From Wenyingzhuangia fucanilytica (lineage in GTDB: Bacteria; Bacteroidota; Bacteroidia; Flavobacteriales; Flavobacteriaceae): a DNA stretch of 64,000 nt. Position 1 is the stretch's first letter, and the number at the start of each line of letters is the position of its first letter. Both the position numbers and the translations under genes were made by a program. The notes beneath the pieces are model-generated. The model had not been told where the DNA came from. It did no database searches and was given only the letters and a program-made list of their open reading frames with translations. The stretch lies in assembly GCF_001697185.1 (NCBI RefSeq), contig NZ_CP014224.1, positions 1,984,001-2,048,000 on the forward strand. The letters run 5' to 3'. Of this stretch, positions 35,898 to 45,800 are shown piece by piece.

Positions 35898-37529
35898 TTA
35901 AGGTCTTACTTCTACTGGTACTAGTGATATATCATCTACATAAATAGTTGCACCTTCTGTAACAATATCACTTTTATTCACTTGGAATATTAATTTACCT
36001 GCACTTGTATTATCATAATCTGCTAAAGTGATTACTTTTGATAGTTTCACCCATTTTCCTTTTTCAACACCTGTTAAATCCCAAGATTGAGGATTCCAAG
36101 GCCCAGAAAAATTGGTCACTAATTTTGATAAATCTGAACTAGCATCTATATAAATATATAAAGAATAAGTATAGTCACCTGCAGCAACTTTAAAATCAGT
36201 ATTACCCGTACTTTGTACCTTAGCATTAGCTCCCATTGATGCTTTATTGGCAACGCTAAAACTTAAACTACTACTACCAGAGTTGGCAAATGAAGAACTG
36301 AAAGACCATTGAGCTGCGTTCTGTAAAAACCATTCGTTACCCATAGACTCAAAGCTAAAGTGGTCATAATTTAAAATATTCCCACCTGTAAACTCCACTA
36401 CTTCATCAGTAAAACTCTCTAAAGTTCTATTATCCACAGATTGAATATTACCAGGTGTATAAGATACTTTTACCTCATCGGTATTATAAATATCTCCTGC
36501 TAATGTTAGTTCTATTGTTGTTGTATTTGTACTGCTAATAGCTGCATTAGTTACCGCTATATTTCCATTAAACCCATTTGGGTTAACAACACTTACATTA
36601 AAATTAGCTTCTTCTCCTGTAAAGTTTTTAAGCTCACCGCTAACATTAAATGATAATTTGTTAGAAGCTGCTCTAGTAACTCCTGTACTAGCGATAGTAA
36701 AAGGTTGAGAAGATTGTATCACCTTAACCGTTATTGGTATTTCTCTTGTTTCCGATCCTGCTGGTAAATCTCCAGTTCTTTTTAAATTTAGGCTTCCTGC
36801 AGAAAACTCTCCAATTTTAAAAAATGTAAAATTAACAGTTTCTTTAGACTGAGCTGTTTTCTCATTAGATGCAGTAACCCTCCATAAATTTTCATTAGCA
36901 CGACCTACCGTAGATATATCTTGATATGTTAAGTACTCACCAGCTTCTATTTCAATAATACCATCTGTTGGCATAAGCCCCGAAATACTGTTATATAACT
37001 CTGTTCCTGCTTGATTAGAAATTTTGAATTCAGGCTCTAAATTTGCATAAACATCTACTTTCCATGTACGAGTAATTTCATATACATCTCCTTTTTTAAC
37101 CGAAGGAATAATATCTTTTCCAAAAAAGTTTACAGAATCTTTAAAGGTATTAGTAATAGTAACCTCATTAATTCCTGACTTTAAAAACAATACATGAGCT
37201 GCTTTATCTTTAGTAATAGTACCTAAAGAAGAGTTTATAAACAAAGGAAGGCTATCTTTAGCATTAAAACCCGTTTTAAGATATTTGTTCTCTTCATCTA
37301 TTTCCCATTGATGTGTTAATGCATTTTGAGATAAATCTATAAAAGATATATACTCTCCCACTGCTTTTATATAATCAATACCTCCTGTATTAGTAGTTTG
37401 ATTGTTTCCTTCAGACACTGTCCAAGTAGCGTCTGTTAAATCACTAAGGGCAGTAAGTTCGTCATCACTACAACTAACCAATACGGAAAGAAATAGGAAG
37501 ACTTGAATTATTTTAATATATGTTTTCAT
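35898..37529 (-). CDS. SusE/SusF-position surface glycan-binding lipoprotein with C-terminal binding-like module
   Basis: 543 aa. Lipobox VLVSC with C20 followed by SDDE, a surface-export-type signal in Bacteroidota. The N-terminal half (about 20-240) is beta-rich with no family I can name; 255-385 resembles Ig-like/BACON-type strands (VTNAAISSTNTTTIELTLAG). The C-terminal module (about 390-540) reads FSFESMGNEWFLQNAAQWSF, GSSSLSFSV, SWDLTGVEKGKWVKLSKV and ATIYVDDISLV, the same module as in the secreted proteins of this locus. Presumably binds the polysaccharide at the cell surface for the SusCD transporter. It follows susD by 13 bases. Confidence 0.8.
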   Translation of the reverse strand: MKTYIKIIQVFLFLSVLVSCSDDELTALSDLTDATWTVSEGNNQTTNTGGIDYIKAVGEYISFIDLSQNALTHQWEIDEENKYLKTGFNAKDSLPLFINSSLGTITKDKAAHVLFLKSGINEVTITNTFKDSVNFFGKDIIPSVKKGDVYEITRTWKVDVYANLEPEFKISNQAGTELYNSISGLMPTDGIIEIEAGEYLTYQDISTVGRANENLWRVTASNEKTAQSKETVNFTFFKIGEFSAGSLNLKRTGDLPAGSETREIPITVKVIQSSQPFTIASTGVTRAASNKLSFNVSGELKNFTGEEANFNVSVVNPNGFNGNIAVTNAAISSTNTTTIELTLAGDIYNTDEVKVSYTPGNIQSVDNRTLESFTDEVVEFTGGNILNYDHFSFESMGNEWFLQNAAQWSFSSSFANSGSSSLSFSVANKASMGANAKVQSTGNTDFKVAAGDYTYSLYIYIDASSDLSKLVTNFSGPWNPQSWDLTGVEKGKWVKLSKVITLADYDNTSAGKLIFQVNKSDIVTEGATIYVDDISLVPVEVRP

Positions 37530-37542
37530 TATAGTTAAATTT

Positions 37543-39315
37543 TTAGTTCAATAAAGGATTCCTTAAAATTTCATTTAGAGGTATCGGATAATAATCATGT
37601 AGTGATGAATTGTAATTTGTTCTAGCTTCATCATATTCATAATCTATAACATTTAAGCCCGATGCTCCAGGGTCAACATCAACAATACTTGAATTATTTT
37701 TAGTTGTTGTAGCACCTGTTTTTTCTCCTGTTATAGGATCTCTTGCTGGGTATGAATATGCTTCTGCATAATATACCGCGTTTGACAATCTATCTAAATT
37801 ATCGTCAATAATCCCCCATCTTCTTAAGTCAATCCATCTTGTTGCATGTCCTTCTACTGACAACTCTAATGGTTTTTCTATGTACATCAACCTATCCATT
37901 AAACTAGCTTTGTCATATACAACATTATCAAAAGTTGCTGCTGGCCACTCCCCATCAGGTTGTCCTAACAATACTAATGCCCATCTGTTTCTAATTTCAT
38001 TAATCAACTTTAAAGCTCCAGCTATATCATTTTGTTGTATTAAACATTCTGCTTGCATTAAATAAACCTCTGCCAATCTATTTACTACCACATTACTACC
38101 AGCACTTCTAGTTCCTCTTGGATCTGTGTTTTCAAATTCAATATATTTTCTATAATAACCAAATCCCCATCCATTAGTACTTGTTCTTATTGCATCAGCA
38201 GTTCTTTTATCACCAAAAAAAGATAGATCATCATTAATGATTGCTGTCATTATAGAAGTTCTTAACGAAACTGGTTTTTGAGTAGTACTTCCATCTGGCT
38301 CAGTATAAATATTTCTAGCATCGGCAGTATCCATTTCATCATTTTTATAAGCATTAATTACCCATGCAGGCATGAAAAAACCTGTATTTGCAGTACTTTG
38401 ATGAGATAATTGATGAGATAACTTACCTGATTGCCAAACAGTAAAATCTAGTCTATATTGGTTGTTATAAGCTAATTCAAAAATAGATTCTTGATTAAAT
38501 TCCCCTTCTTTAGTAAACATTAAAGATAAATCTGTAACAATACTATATTTACCACTATTTATCACCGCTTCAAAATAGGTTGTTGGTTTTACATAATCAC
38601 CTGTTGCATTTGGTCCGTTTGAGGCTTCGTATAAATAAGACGTTCCTAAAATGGTAGCGGCAGCCCACTTGGTTGCACTACCTAAAAAATTATCATCGTA
38701 TTCTTCAGGTAATTTTTCATAGGCATACTCTAGGTCTTCTCTAAAAAACTTAGTTACTTCATCTGAAGAAGATAATGCTTTCCCAAAACCTGTTGATACT
38801 GTTGGAACTTTATCTCTAATAATTATTTCACCATTATTAAAAGTTGAGTGTAAATAAAAATGCATCAATCCTCTAATAAATCTTGCTTGTCCCATTTGTG
38901 ACTCCCATAACTCTAACTCTACTGGATCTACAGGTAACAAACTATTTAAACCCTCAATTACTTGATTTGCATAATATATGGTTGTGTAACAAGCATTCCA
39001 TTTATCGTTAATAAACTCTTGACCATTTGTATACGTTAAATTATATGCAGGTAAATTACTTGTAGTGTTTGCTACTGGTCTACCGAATCCTGGATACCCC
39101 ATATCTGACCTCCAAGCTTCTTCTTCTATAGATAAAATACTTTCGTTCAATAATGAATTATATACTGAGTTTAATCCTTTTTGAGTATCTCCTAAGCTAT
39201 TCCAGCTTACAATTGGATTATTTGGATTTATTTCTGTTAAAGATTCGTCACTACAAGACCATAAGCCCAACAGCATAAAAACCACTATTATGTTTTTTAG
39301 TTTTATATATTTCAT
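37543..39315 (-). CDS. susD: SusD/RagB-family outer-membrane glycan-binding lipoprotein
   Basis: 590 aa, lipobox GLWSC (C21) followed by SDE. The N-terminal SusD-like domain with NQVIEGLN and GQARFIRGLMHFYL (TPR-like helices) and the C-terminal RagB/SusD part with RLAEVYLMQAECLIQQND and PIPLNEI are typical. SusD proteins form a lid over the SusC pore and bind the incoming oligosaccharide. Length is within the family's usual range. Cotranscribed with susC (18-base gap) and the SusE-position gene (13 bases). The symbol describes the family and not the starch protein itself. Confidence 0.95.
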   Translation of the reverse strand: MKYIKLKNIIVVFMLLGLWSCSDESLTEINPNNPIVSWNSLGDTQKGLNSVYNSLLNESILSIEEEAWRSDMGYPGFGRPVANTTSNLPAYNLTYTNGQEFINDKWNACYTTIYYANQVIEGLNSLLPVDPVELELWESQMGQARFIRGLMHFYLHSTFNNGEIIIRDKVPTVSTGFGKALSSSDEVTKFFREDLEYAYEKLPEEYDDNFLGSATKWAAATILGTSYLYEASNGPNATGDYVKPTTYFEAVINSGKYSIVTDLSLMFTKEGEFNQESIFELAYNNQYRLDFTVWQSGKLSHQLSHQSTANTGFFMPAWVINAYKNDEMDTADARNIYTEPDGSTTQKPVSLRTSIMTAIINDDLSFFGDKRTADAIRTSTNGWGFGYYRKYIEFENTDPRGTRSAGSNVVVNRLAEVYLMQAECLIQQNDIAGALKLINEIRNRWALVLLGQPDGEWPAATFDNVVYDKASLMDRLMYIEKPLELSVEGHATRWIDLRRWGIIDDNLDRLSNAVYYAEAYSYPARDPITGEKTGATTTKNNSSIVDVDPGASGLNVIDYEYDEARTNYNSSLHDYYPIPLNEILRNPLLN

Positions 39316-39333
39316 GATAATTGTTTTTATTGA

Positions 39334-42300
39334 TTAAAAATTAAGGTTAAGCCCAATCATGTAAGATGATGTTATAGGATAGTTTCCTTTGTCTAAGCCT
39401 CTTCTTGAAACATTTCCACCTACAGCAGGGTCATATCCTGTATATTTTGTAAAAGTAATTGGGTTTTGAGCTGTTAAATAAAATCTAAGCCTACTAATCC
39501 CTCCTAAACTTTCTAGCGTTTTTTTAGATAAACTATATCCTAAGGTAATGGCTTTTAACCTTAAGTAGTCACCATCTTCTAACCACAAGTCTGTATTTCC
39601 ATTGTAAGTAGGGTGATTTTTAATTAAATCTTTAAATGCAGGTACAGGTGTATTTTGGTTTACTTCTGACCATTGATAAATTAAATCTTCGTGTCTACCG
39701 TATCCAAAAGCAGTTGCTTTTGCCCCGTTCATAATTTCATGCCCTAAAGCTGCATACCAATTCATAGAAAAATCAAAATTCTTATAATTAGCGTTAAAAT
39801 TGTAACCAACTTCAAAGTCAGGCAAACCACTACCATGGTAAGTTCTATCATCATTGGTTATTTGACCATCTTTATTTGCATCTACAATATAAAGATCTCC
39901 CATTCTAGCAGCTGGATTTATTTTTTGATATTCAGCCAATCTTTCACTAGTATTAATCACACCATCAGTACCATAAATAAAGAATGCTCCGGCTTCGTAA
40001 CCTTTTGCAATAGCTGTTACCTGAGATTCATCTCTAGCACCAGATATTAATCCTGAATCATTTGTTAAAGTAAAACGTCCAAAACCATCTAAAGAAGTAA
40101 CTCTGTTTTTATTGGTTGCAAAAGTTGCTGCCATATTAAATTTTAAATTCCCAATGTTGTCTCTATATCTTCCTGCCAATTCAACCCCTTGATTGGTCAT
40201 ATTACCAATATTTAATACAATTGTTGAGTTGTTTGATGCTCCTGTAGAACCAGCTAATTCAATAGGAAACAACATATCGTTATTTGTTTTATGATAGTAC
40301 TCTGCAGATAACGTGAATTTATTTTTATATAAACCTAAATCTAATCCAAAATTGGTTTGTACTGATGTTTCCCATTTTAACTGATCGTTGGCATATCCGT
40401 TTTGAATACTACCATTGGTTAAGTTATCATTTCCATCGCGTCCATAAACGTATTGATAATCTGTAGTAACAGTAGGTTGGTATAAATAATTCCCTACTCT
40501 TTCATTCCCTACTTCTCCATAAGAAGCTCTCAATCTAAGATTGTTAACTACCGATTTTAAAGAAGATGACCAAAAATCTTCATCTGAGACATTCCAAGCA
40601 AACGAAGTAGATGGAAAAATTGCAGATCTTGCATCTGATGGAAATCTTGAAGAAGCATCTCTTCTGATACTTGAACTAAAAATATACTTATCTTTATAGT
40701 TATATTGTAAACGATACAACAAACCAAATGTTCTATTTGTATAATTACTACCCGATCCTACAATTGGACTCAAAGTAGTTCCTCCTAATACCTTTACTGA
40801 ATTATCTGCAACTCCAAAACCTTCGGCAGAAAAACTTTCTGAACTATATTTTTCATACGAAGTACCTAAAGTAAAGGTCAGTTTATGATCTTTATTTATT
40901 TTTAAGTTATAATTCGCAAATAAATCAAAAGTATTACTTAGTCTTTTTAAAGCTGTATTCTGTACTCCACTACTCTGTACTGGACTTCTTAAATTCCCAA
41001 AAACATCTACTACTTCTTGGTATGGATTGAACTCATGTTGGTATGTATAATAATGAGAAGTACCTACCCTAGATGTTACCTTTAAGTTCTTTGTAAAACT
41101 ATAAGATGCATTAAATGTTGTACTAGCTCTTAATGTATTCAGTACATTTTCGTTTTGAAAACTATCTAATACCCAACCTAAAACATTCCCTGATGCACCT
41201 CCTAAAGTTTCTAATGTTTCATTTGGATCATTATCTCTTAAATCTTCTTGTAAAGGAGAATATTTTATTGTTTGTGTAATTAAACCTCCTGGCGACTGCA
41301 CCTTTTCTTCTGAAGTTACAGCAACAATTGCTTTAATATCCCACTTTCCTTTATTATATCCTGTGTTGGCTCTAATATTAAAACGCTCAAAATCTGAATT
41401 AACTAAACTACCTTCTTGCTTAAAATAACCTGCAGTTACATCATACTTAACTTCTTTTGTACCTCCAGAAACACTTAAAGTGTGGGTTTGTGTAGGTTGA
41501 TTATCTATAACAACATAGTCGTATAAATTTGTGTTATTCTGATAAGAAGATGGTCTTAATGAAAAACCTAAATCTAATTCATCATCACCTAATCCAAGTG
41601 AGTTCGTATTTCTTTTTTGTACTAAAATTGAAAAAAGTTGTTGGTTTGCATCCATTAAACGTGTTGGTGTTCCATTTAATGATTGAATTCCATAGTTTGA
41701 ATTAAGTGTTACTTTTAAAACTCCTTCTTTACCTTGCTTGGTTGTAATTAATATTACCCCTCCTGCTCCTCTGGTTCCATAAATGGCTGTTGAAGCTGCA
41801 TCTTTTAAAACATCTATAGATTCTATTACATTAGGCGGTATTCTAGGGTCTGATTCTTGCATTACCCCATCAACAACATATAATGGTTGATTGCTCCCTG
41901 TTAATGAAGTAACCCCTCTAATTAATATCTCTGAGTCTCCTCCAGGTTCTGCGCTAGACACAACGTTTACACCTGCTACTTGTCCTTGTAAAGCATTTCC
42001 CAAATCAGAAGTAACAATATTTTCTATTTCTTCTGCTTTTACTCTAGCAACGGCTCCTGTAACTTCTTTTTTCTTAACCTCTCCATAACCTATCAAAACA
42101 ACTTCATCTAATGCATCTGCTTCAATCTCTAAAGCTACATTTAGTGTTTTTGATCTTATGGTTAAAGTTTTAGGTTTCATTCCTAAATAAGAAAACTTTA
42201 TAATATCTCCCTCTGTTGCCTTGATGGTATATTGTCCATCAAAATCTGTAATTGTTATTTGATTAGTTCCTACTTTTTGTACAGTAGCTCCAATTAACGG

Positions 42301-42441
42301 TAACTTGTCTTCGGCACTAATAACGACTCCAGTCACTGTTTGGGCGTATATCTTTTCAGACATACCTGATATCATTAAAAACATCAAAAAGAAAAAGCCT
42401 CTTTTTAAGTTTTTGTTTTTTATATTTTTAAATTTCTTCAT
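39334..42441 (-). CDS. susC: SusC/RagA-family TonB-dependent oligosaccharide transporter
   Basis: 1035 aa, signal peptide ending near residue 34. Order: carboxypeptidase D regulatory-like domain (about 35-110; VTGVVISAEDKLPLIGATV), TonB box and start of plug (DEVVLIGYGEVKKKEVTGAV), plug (to about 235; LYVVDGVMQ, ALQGQVAGVNVVSS), then a 22-strand beta-barrel ending LNF. It imports polysaccharide fragments across the outer membrane with energy from TonB-ExbBD. No N-terminal sigma/anti-sigma STN domain is present, so regulation should run through the neighbouring hybrid regulator. It is the first gene of the susC-susD-SusE-like-149-aa operon. Confidence 0.97.
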   Translation of the reverse strand: MKKFKNIKNKNLKRGFFFLMFLMISGMSEKIYAQTVTGVVISAEDKLPLIGATVQKVGTNQITITDFDGQYTIKATEGDIIKFSYLGMKPKTLTIRSKTLNVALEIEADALDEVVLIGYGEVKKKEVTGAVARVKAEEIENIVTSDLGNALQGQVAGVNVVSSAEPGGDSEILIRGVTSLTGSNQPLYVVDGVMQESDPRIPPNVIESIDVLKDAASTAIYGTRGAGGVILITTKQGKEGVLKVTLNSNYGIQSLNGTPTRLMDANQQLFSILVQKRNTNSLGLGDDELDLGFSLRPSSYQNNTNLYDYVVIDNQPTQTHTLSVSGGTKEVKYDVTAGYFKQEGSLVNSDFERFNIRANTGYNKGKWDIKAIVAVTSEEKVQSPGGLITQTIKYSPLQEDLRDNDPNETLETLGGASGNVLGWVLDSFQNENVLNTLRASTTFNASYSFTKNLKVTSRVGTSHYYTYQHEFNPYQEVVDVFGNLRSPVQSSGVQNTALKRLSNTFDLFANYNLKINKDHKLTFTLGTSYEKYSSESFSAEGFGVADNSVKVLGGTTLSPIVGSGSNYTNRTFGLLYRLQYNYKDKYIFSSSIRRDASSRFPSDARSAIFPSTSFAWNVSDEDFWSSSLKSVVNNLRLRASYGEVGNERVGNYLYQPTVTTDYQYVYGRDGNDNLTNGSIQNGYANDQLKWETSVQTNFGLDLGLYKNKFTLSAEYYHKTNNDMLFPIELAGSTGASNNSTIVLNIGNMTNQGVELAGRYRDNIGNLKFNMAATFATNKNRVTSLDGFGRFTLTNDSGLISGARDESQVTAIAKGYEAGAFFIYGTDGVINTSERLAEYQKINPAARMGDLYIVDANKDGQITNDDRTYHGSGLPDFEVGYNFNANYKNFDFSMNWYAALGHEIMNGAKATAFGYGRHEDLIYQWSEVNQNTPVPAFKDLIKNHPTYNGNTDLWLEDGDYLRLKAITLGYSLSKKTLESLGGISRLRFYLTAQNPITFTKYTGYDPAVGGNVSRRGLDKGNYPITSSYMIGLNLNF

Positions 42442-42608
42442 TTAAATTAATTTTAAGTTTTTTTAGTTTGCTTGTTAGTCAGTTTAAAAAATCACCGAAA
42501 TTTTAATACTTGTTTTAGTGAAAAGAAAAATCTCATATTAGTATATAGTTTATGTTTACCTCCAAAGAAACCAAAAACTGATAATTTCTATGTGTTTTAC
42601 CATAAATA

Positions 42609-42634
42609 AAATGTATTTACTAATAAATACATTT
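42609..42634. promoter_or_regulatory. Palindrome upstream of susC, candidate operator
   Basis: AAATGTATTTA and TAAATACATTT are exact reverse complements around a CTAA centre, 168 bases before the susC start. A related AATGTAT...ACATT core occurs in the dyad before the lipoprotein sulfatase gene, which suggests a shared regulator, though the spacing differs. Confidence 0.45.
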
Positions 42635-42837
42635 ACTTAATAATAAAATATTCATATAATAACCTCTTTATTTACAGTTATTTTAAACTTTATACGAAGT
42701 ACTACAAACACTAGGTAAAATACATTTATGTTTAGTCTAAAAATCTAGTTTATATAATTAAATATTCTATAACAAAGATTCCTTTTGTTAATAAATAAGC
42801 ATTTTCTATAAAAAAGATACGTATTATACATAAAACA

Positions 42838-42867
42838 AAAAAGCTTCTTGAAAACAAGAAGCTTTTT
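42838..42867 (-). terminator. Rho-independent terminator after the hybrid two-component regulator gene
   Basis: Thirteen-base stem (AAAAAGCTTCTTG and CAAGAAGCTTTTT) around an AAAA loop, 28 bases past the stop codon; strong and bidirectional in look. Confidence 0.88.
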
Positions 42868-42894
42868 AAAAATTAAAAAATAGAATATCTCTTT

Positions 42895-45800
42895 TTATAA
42901 ATCATATTTCTCCTTTATTGAAGAAGAGTATTTACCAGGAGTTACCCCATATTTTTCTTTAAATACTTTTGTAAAATGAGTTCTACTTTTAAAACCTGTC
43001 ATCATAAAAACTTCATTTACAGATAAATTTTGTTGTGTTAAAAATTCTGCGGCTTTTTTTAACCTATACATTTTAAGTAATTCAAAAGGTGTTTGGTCTG
43101 TTAAGGCTTTTACTTTTTGATAAAAATGTGTACGGTTTAAATATAATTCTTTGGCAAACCTATTAATATCTAACTCTTGGTTGTCTAGGTTTTCTGCCAT
43201 TAAATCATATAGCTTTTCTAAAAAAGCATTGTCATTTCTATTGTTTAGGTTATTTTCTTTGGTTAATGGTATTCCTACCTGAAAACGCTCTGCCAGTTTT
43301 TTTCTATTTACCAGTAATGCCTCTGTACGTGTAACCAAATGCTGAATATTAAAAGGTTTATGGATATAAGCATCTGCTCCATCTCTTAACCCTTGTATTT
43401 GGTCTTCTATATTGTTACAGGCTGTTAGTAATATAACAGGGATATGGCTCGTTTTAATATCAGATTTAATTGCCTTACACAATTCTAATCCATTTAACTC
43501 TGGCATTAATAAGTCTGTAATAACAATATCTGGCCATTCTTCTTCCATTCTATCCAAGCATTCCTGACCATTAGTAAATACTTGAACATTAAAGAAATTA
43601 GACAACATACTAGACACAAAGTTTCTCATGTCTACTTTATCTTCTACATAAAATACAACTTTATCAGAAAAAGATTCATCTCTCTCTATTTCTGTATGCT
43701 CTACCTTTTGTAACACTATCTCTTCGTGATCAAAAGCATCTTCTGCTTTTAGAATAATCTCTTCTCTTTTAACTTCGTTAATGATAGATTTATCTTTAAC
43801 TACAGGTAACTGCACATTTATTGTTGTTCCTACTCCTTCCTCACTTTCGGCACTTATATAACCATAATGCATTTCTACCAATCGCTTAGAAAAAGCCAAA
43901 CCAATACCAGAGCCTCCTGAATAATTACTTCCTTTTTTTATGGATTGGAAAAAACGTTCAAAAATATGAGGTAAATCGTCTTCACAAATACCGATTCCTG
44001 TATCAGAAACGCTTACTAATAAATCTTTGTCATTGCTTTTAAAATCAATTTTTATGGTATCACCTTCTCTAGTGTACTTAAAAGCATTGTTAATTAAATT
44101 ATTAAATATTTTTTCTAGTTTATCCTTATCTGCCGATACGGTTATGTTAGATTCAGAACTTGTTACTTCTATTTTTTTCTGTTCACTTGATGCCATGAAC
44201 TCAAAATCTTTTACTAATTCTTCGATAAACGTATTAAAGTAAAACCTTGAGTAATTTAATTTTAATAAATGAGCATCAGCTTTTTGAAAATCGTGAACTT
44301 GATTTATAAGGTGAAGAATATTTTTAGACTGGCGTTTAACTAATGATAGCTTTTCTGTTACATCTAAATTGTTTTTAAACTGTTTTAACAAATAATCTAT
44401 AGGACCACAAATTAATGTTATTGGCGTTTTTATATCGTGAGATATATTAGAAAAAAATCTAAGTTTTGCACTATTTAACTCAGTTATAGTGTTACGCTCT
44501 AATTGCTCAATTTCTAAATTGTAATTTAATTTTTGAATTCTTAAGGTTACGTATAAAGCAATAAGTGCTACAGTAAAAAACAGAAGTACATATAAAGTAT
44601 ATGCCCAATTTGTTTTCCAATACGGAGGGCTTATTACAATTTTTATTTCTTTTGGTTTTGTCCACTTATTTAAGGAGTTTGATGCCATAACACTAAATAC
44701 ATATTCTCCTGGCTGTAAACCACTATAATATACATTTTGTTGGCTTGATGGCACTTCTATCCAATCATTGTTAACTGGTGATAGTTTATATTTTAAAAAA
44801 TGATTTTCTGGATTTGAAAAATGTAAAGATTTTAATTGAATTGAAAATACATTTTCATTGTGCTTTAATGCTATTTCTTTAGTATCATTTAATCTTTTAT
44901 TTAAAAGTACACGATCGTTAATGGTATCATTAGGTAAAATACTTTTATTAAAAATTTTAAGGTCGCCAAATTCAAGTCGTGGTAATATCTCTTTACTTGG
45001 TAACTTTGTTGGATTAAAATAACACACTCCTTCTACTCCAGAAAAAATTAAATTTTTGTTTTTTAACTTTTTTGAAGTGAACCAAAAATCATCAAAAGGT
45101 AAACCATCTTGTGTACTATATTTAATAAATCTATTAAGTCTTGTATCTAATTTGTTTAGACCTATATTGGTTGTAATCCACAAATTATTTTCATCATCAA
45201 ACAAAATACTTTTTACTGCATTGTTAGACAATCCTTGATCTTCGGAATAACTTATAAATTCTGGTGTTGTATCACTATTTATGACTTTACATACTCCTCC
45301 TCCTTCGGTTGCAATCCACAATTCATTATTAGGCAGTCTAATTACATCAGAAACAAAGTTGCTAGATAGTGATGTTTTAACATTCTCCTTTTTTAAATAA
45401 TGATCTATTTTTAATTCTTTTAAAGGCTTGTTATCTTCTAGATGAACTCTAAAAAGTCCTTCAGAATCTGCACCTATCCATAAAAATGGAAATGAAGGGT
45501 CTAAGAAAATGGTTCTAGCCAATTTTAACTTTTTATCATTAAATACTGGGTTTGTATTTAATGATTGTACGTTTAAAAAGTTGTTATGATCATCTAATGT
45601 AATTTTAAATACATCCTGACCTGTTCCCAACCAAATTTCATCATCCTTAATTTGTGTAACACTTCTAAGCTCTATATTGTTAAAAAATGGAATTGTATTA
45701 TTTGTAATTTGCTCCATTTTTTTGGCACCAGGACGTAACCTAAACAAACCTTTTTCTCCGGTTATTCTAAACCATACATTCTTTTTTGCATCGATAAAAA

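Larger units (their letters stand above)
42442..42894. promoter_or_regulatory. 453-base regulatory region upstream of susC
   Basis: The largest gap inside the PUL. It contains the terminator of the regulator gene, an 11+11-base palindrome at 42609-42634 and a long AT-rich leader before susC. It must hold the susC promoter and probably the binding site for the hybrid two-component regulator. I found no exact TAnnTTTG on the minus strand here. Confidence 0.6.
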
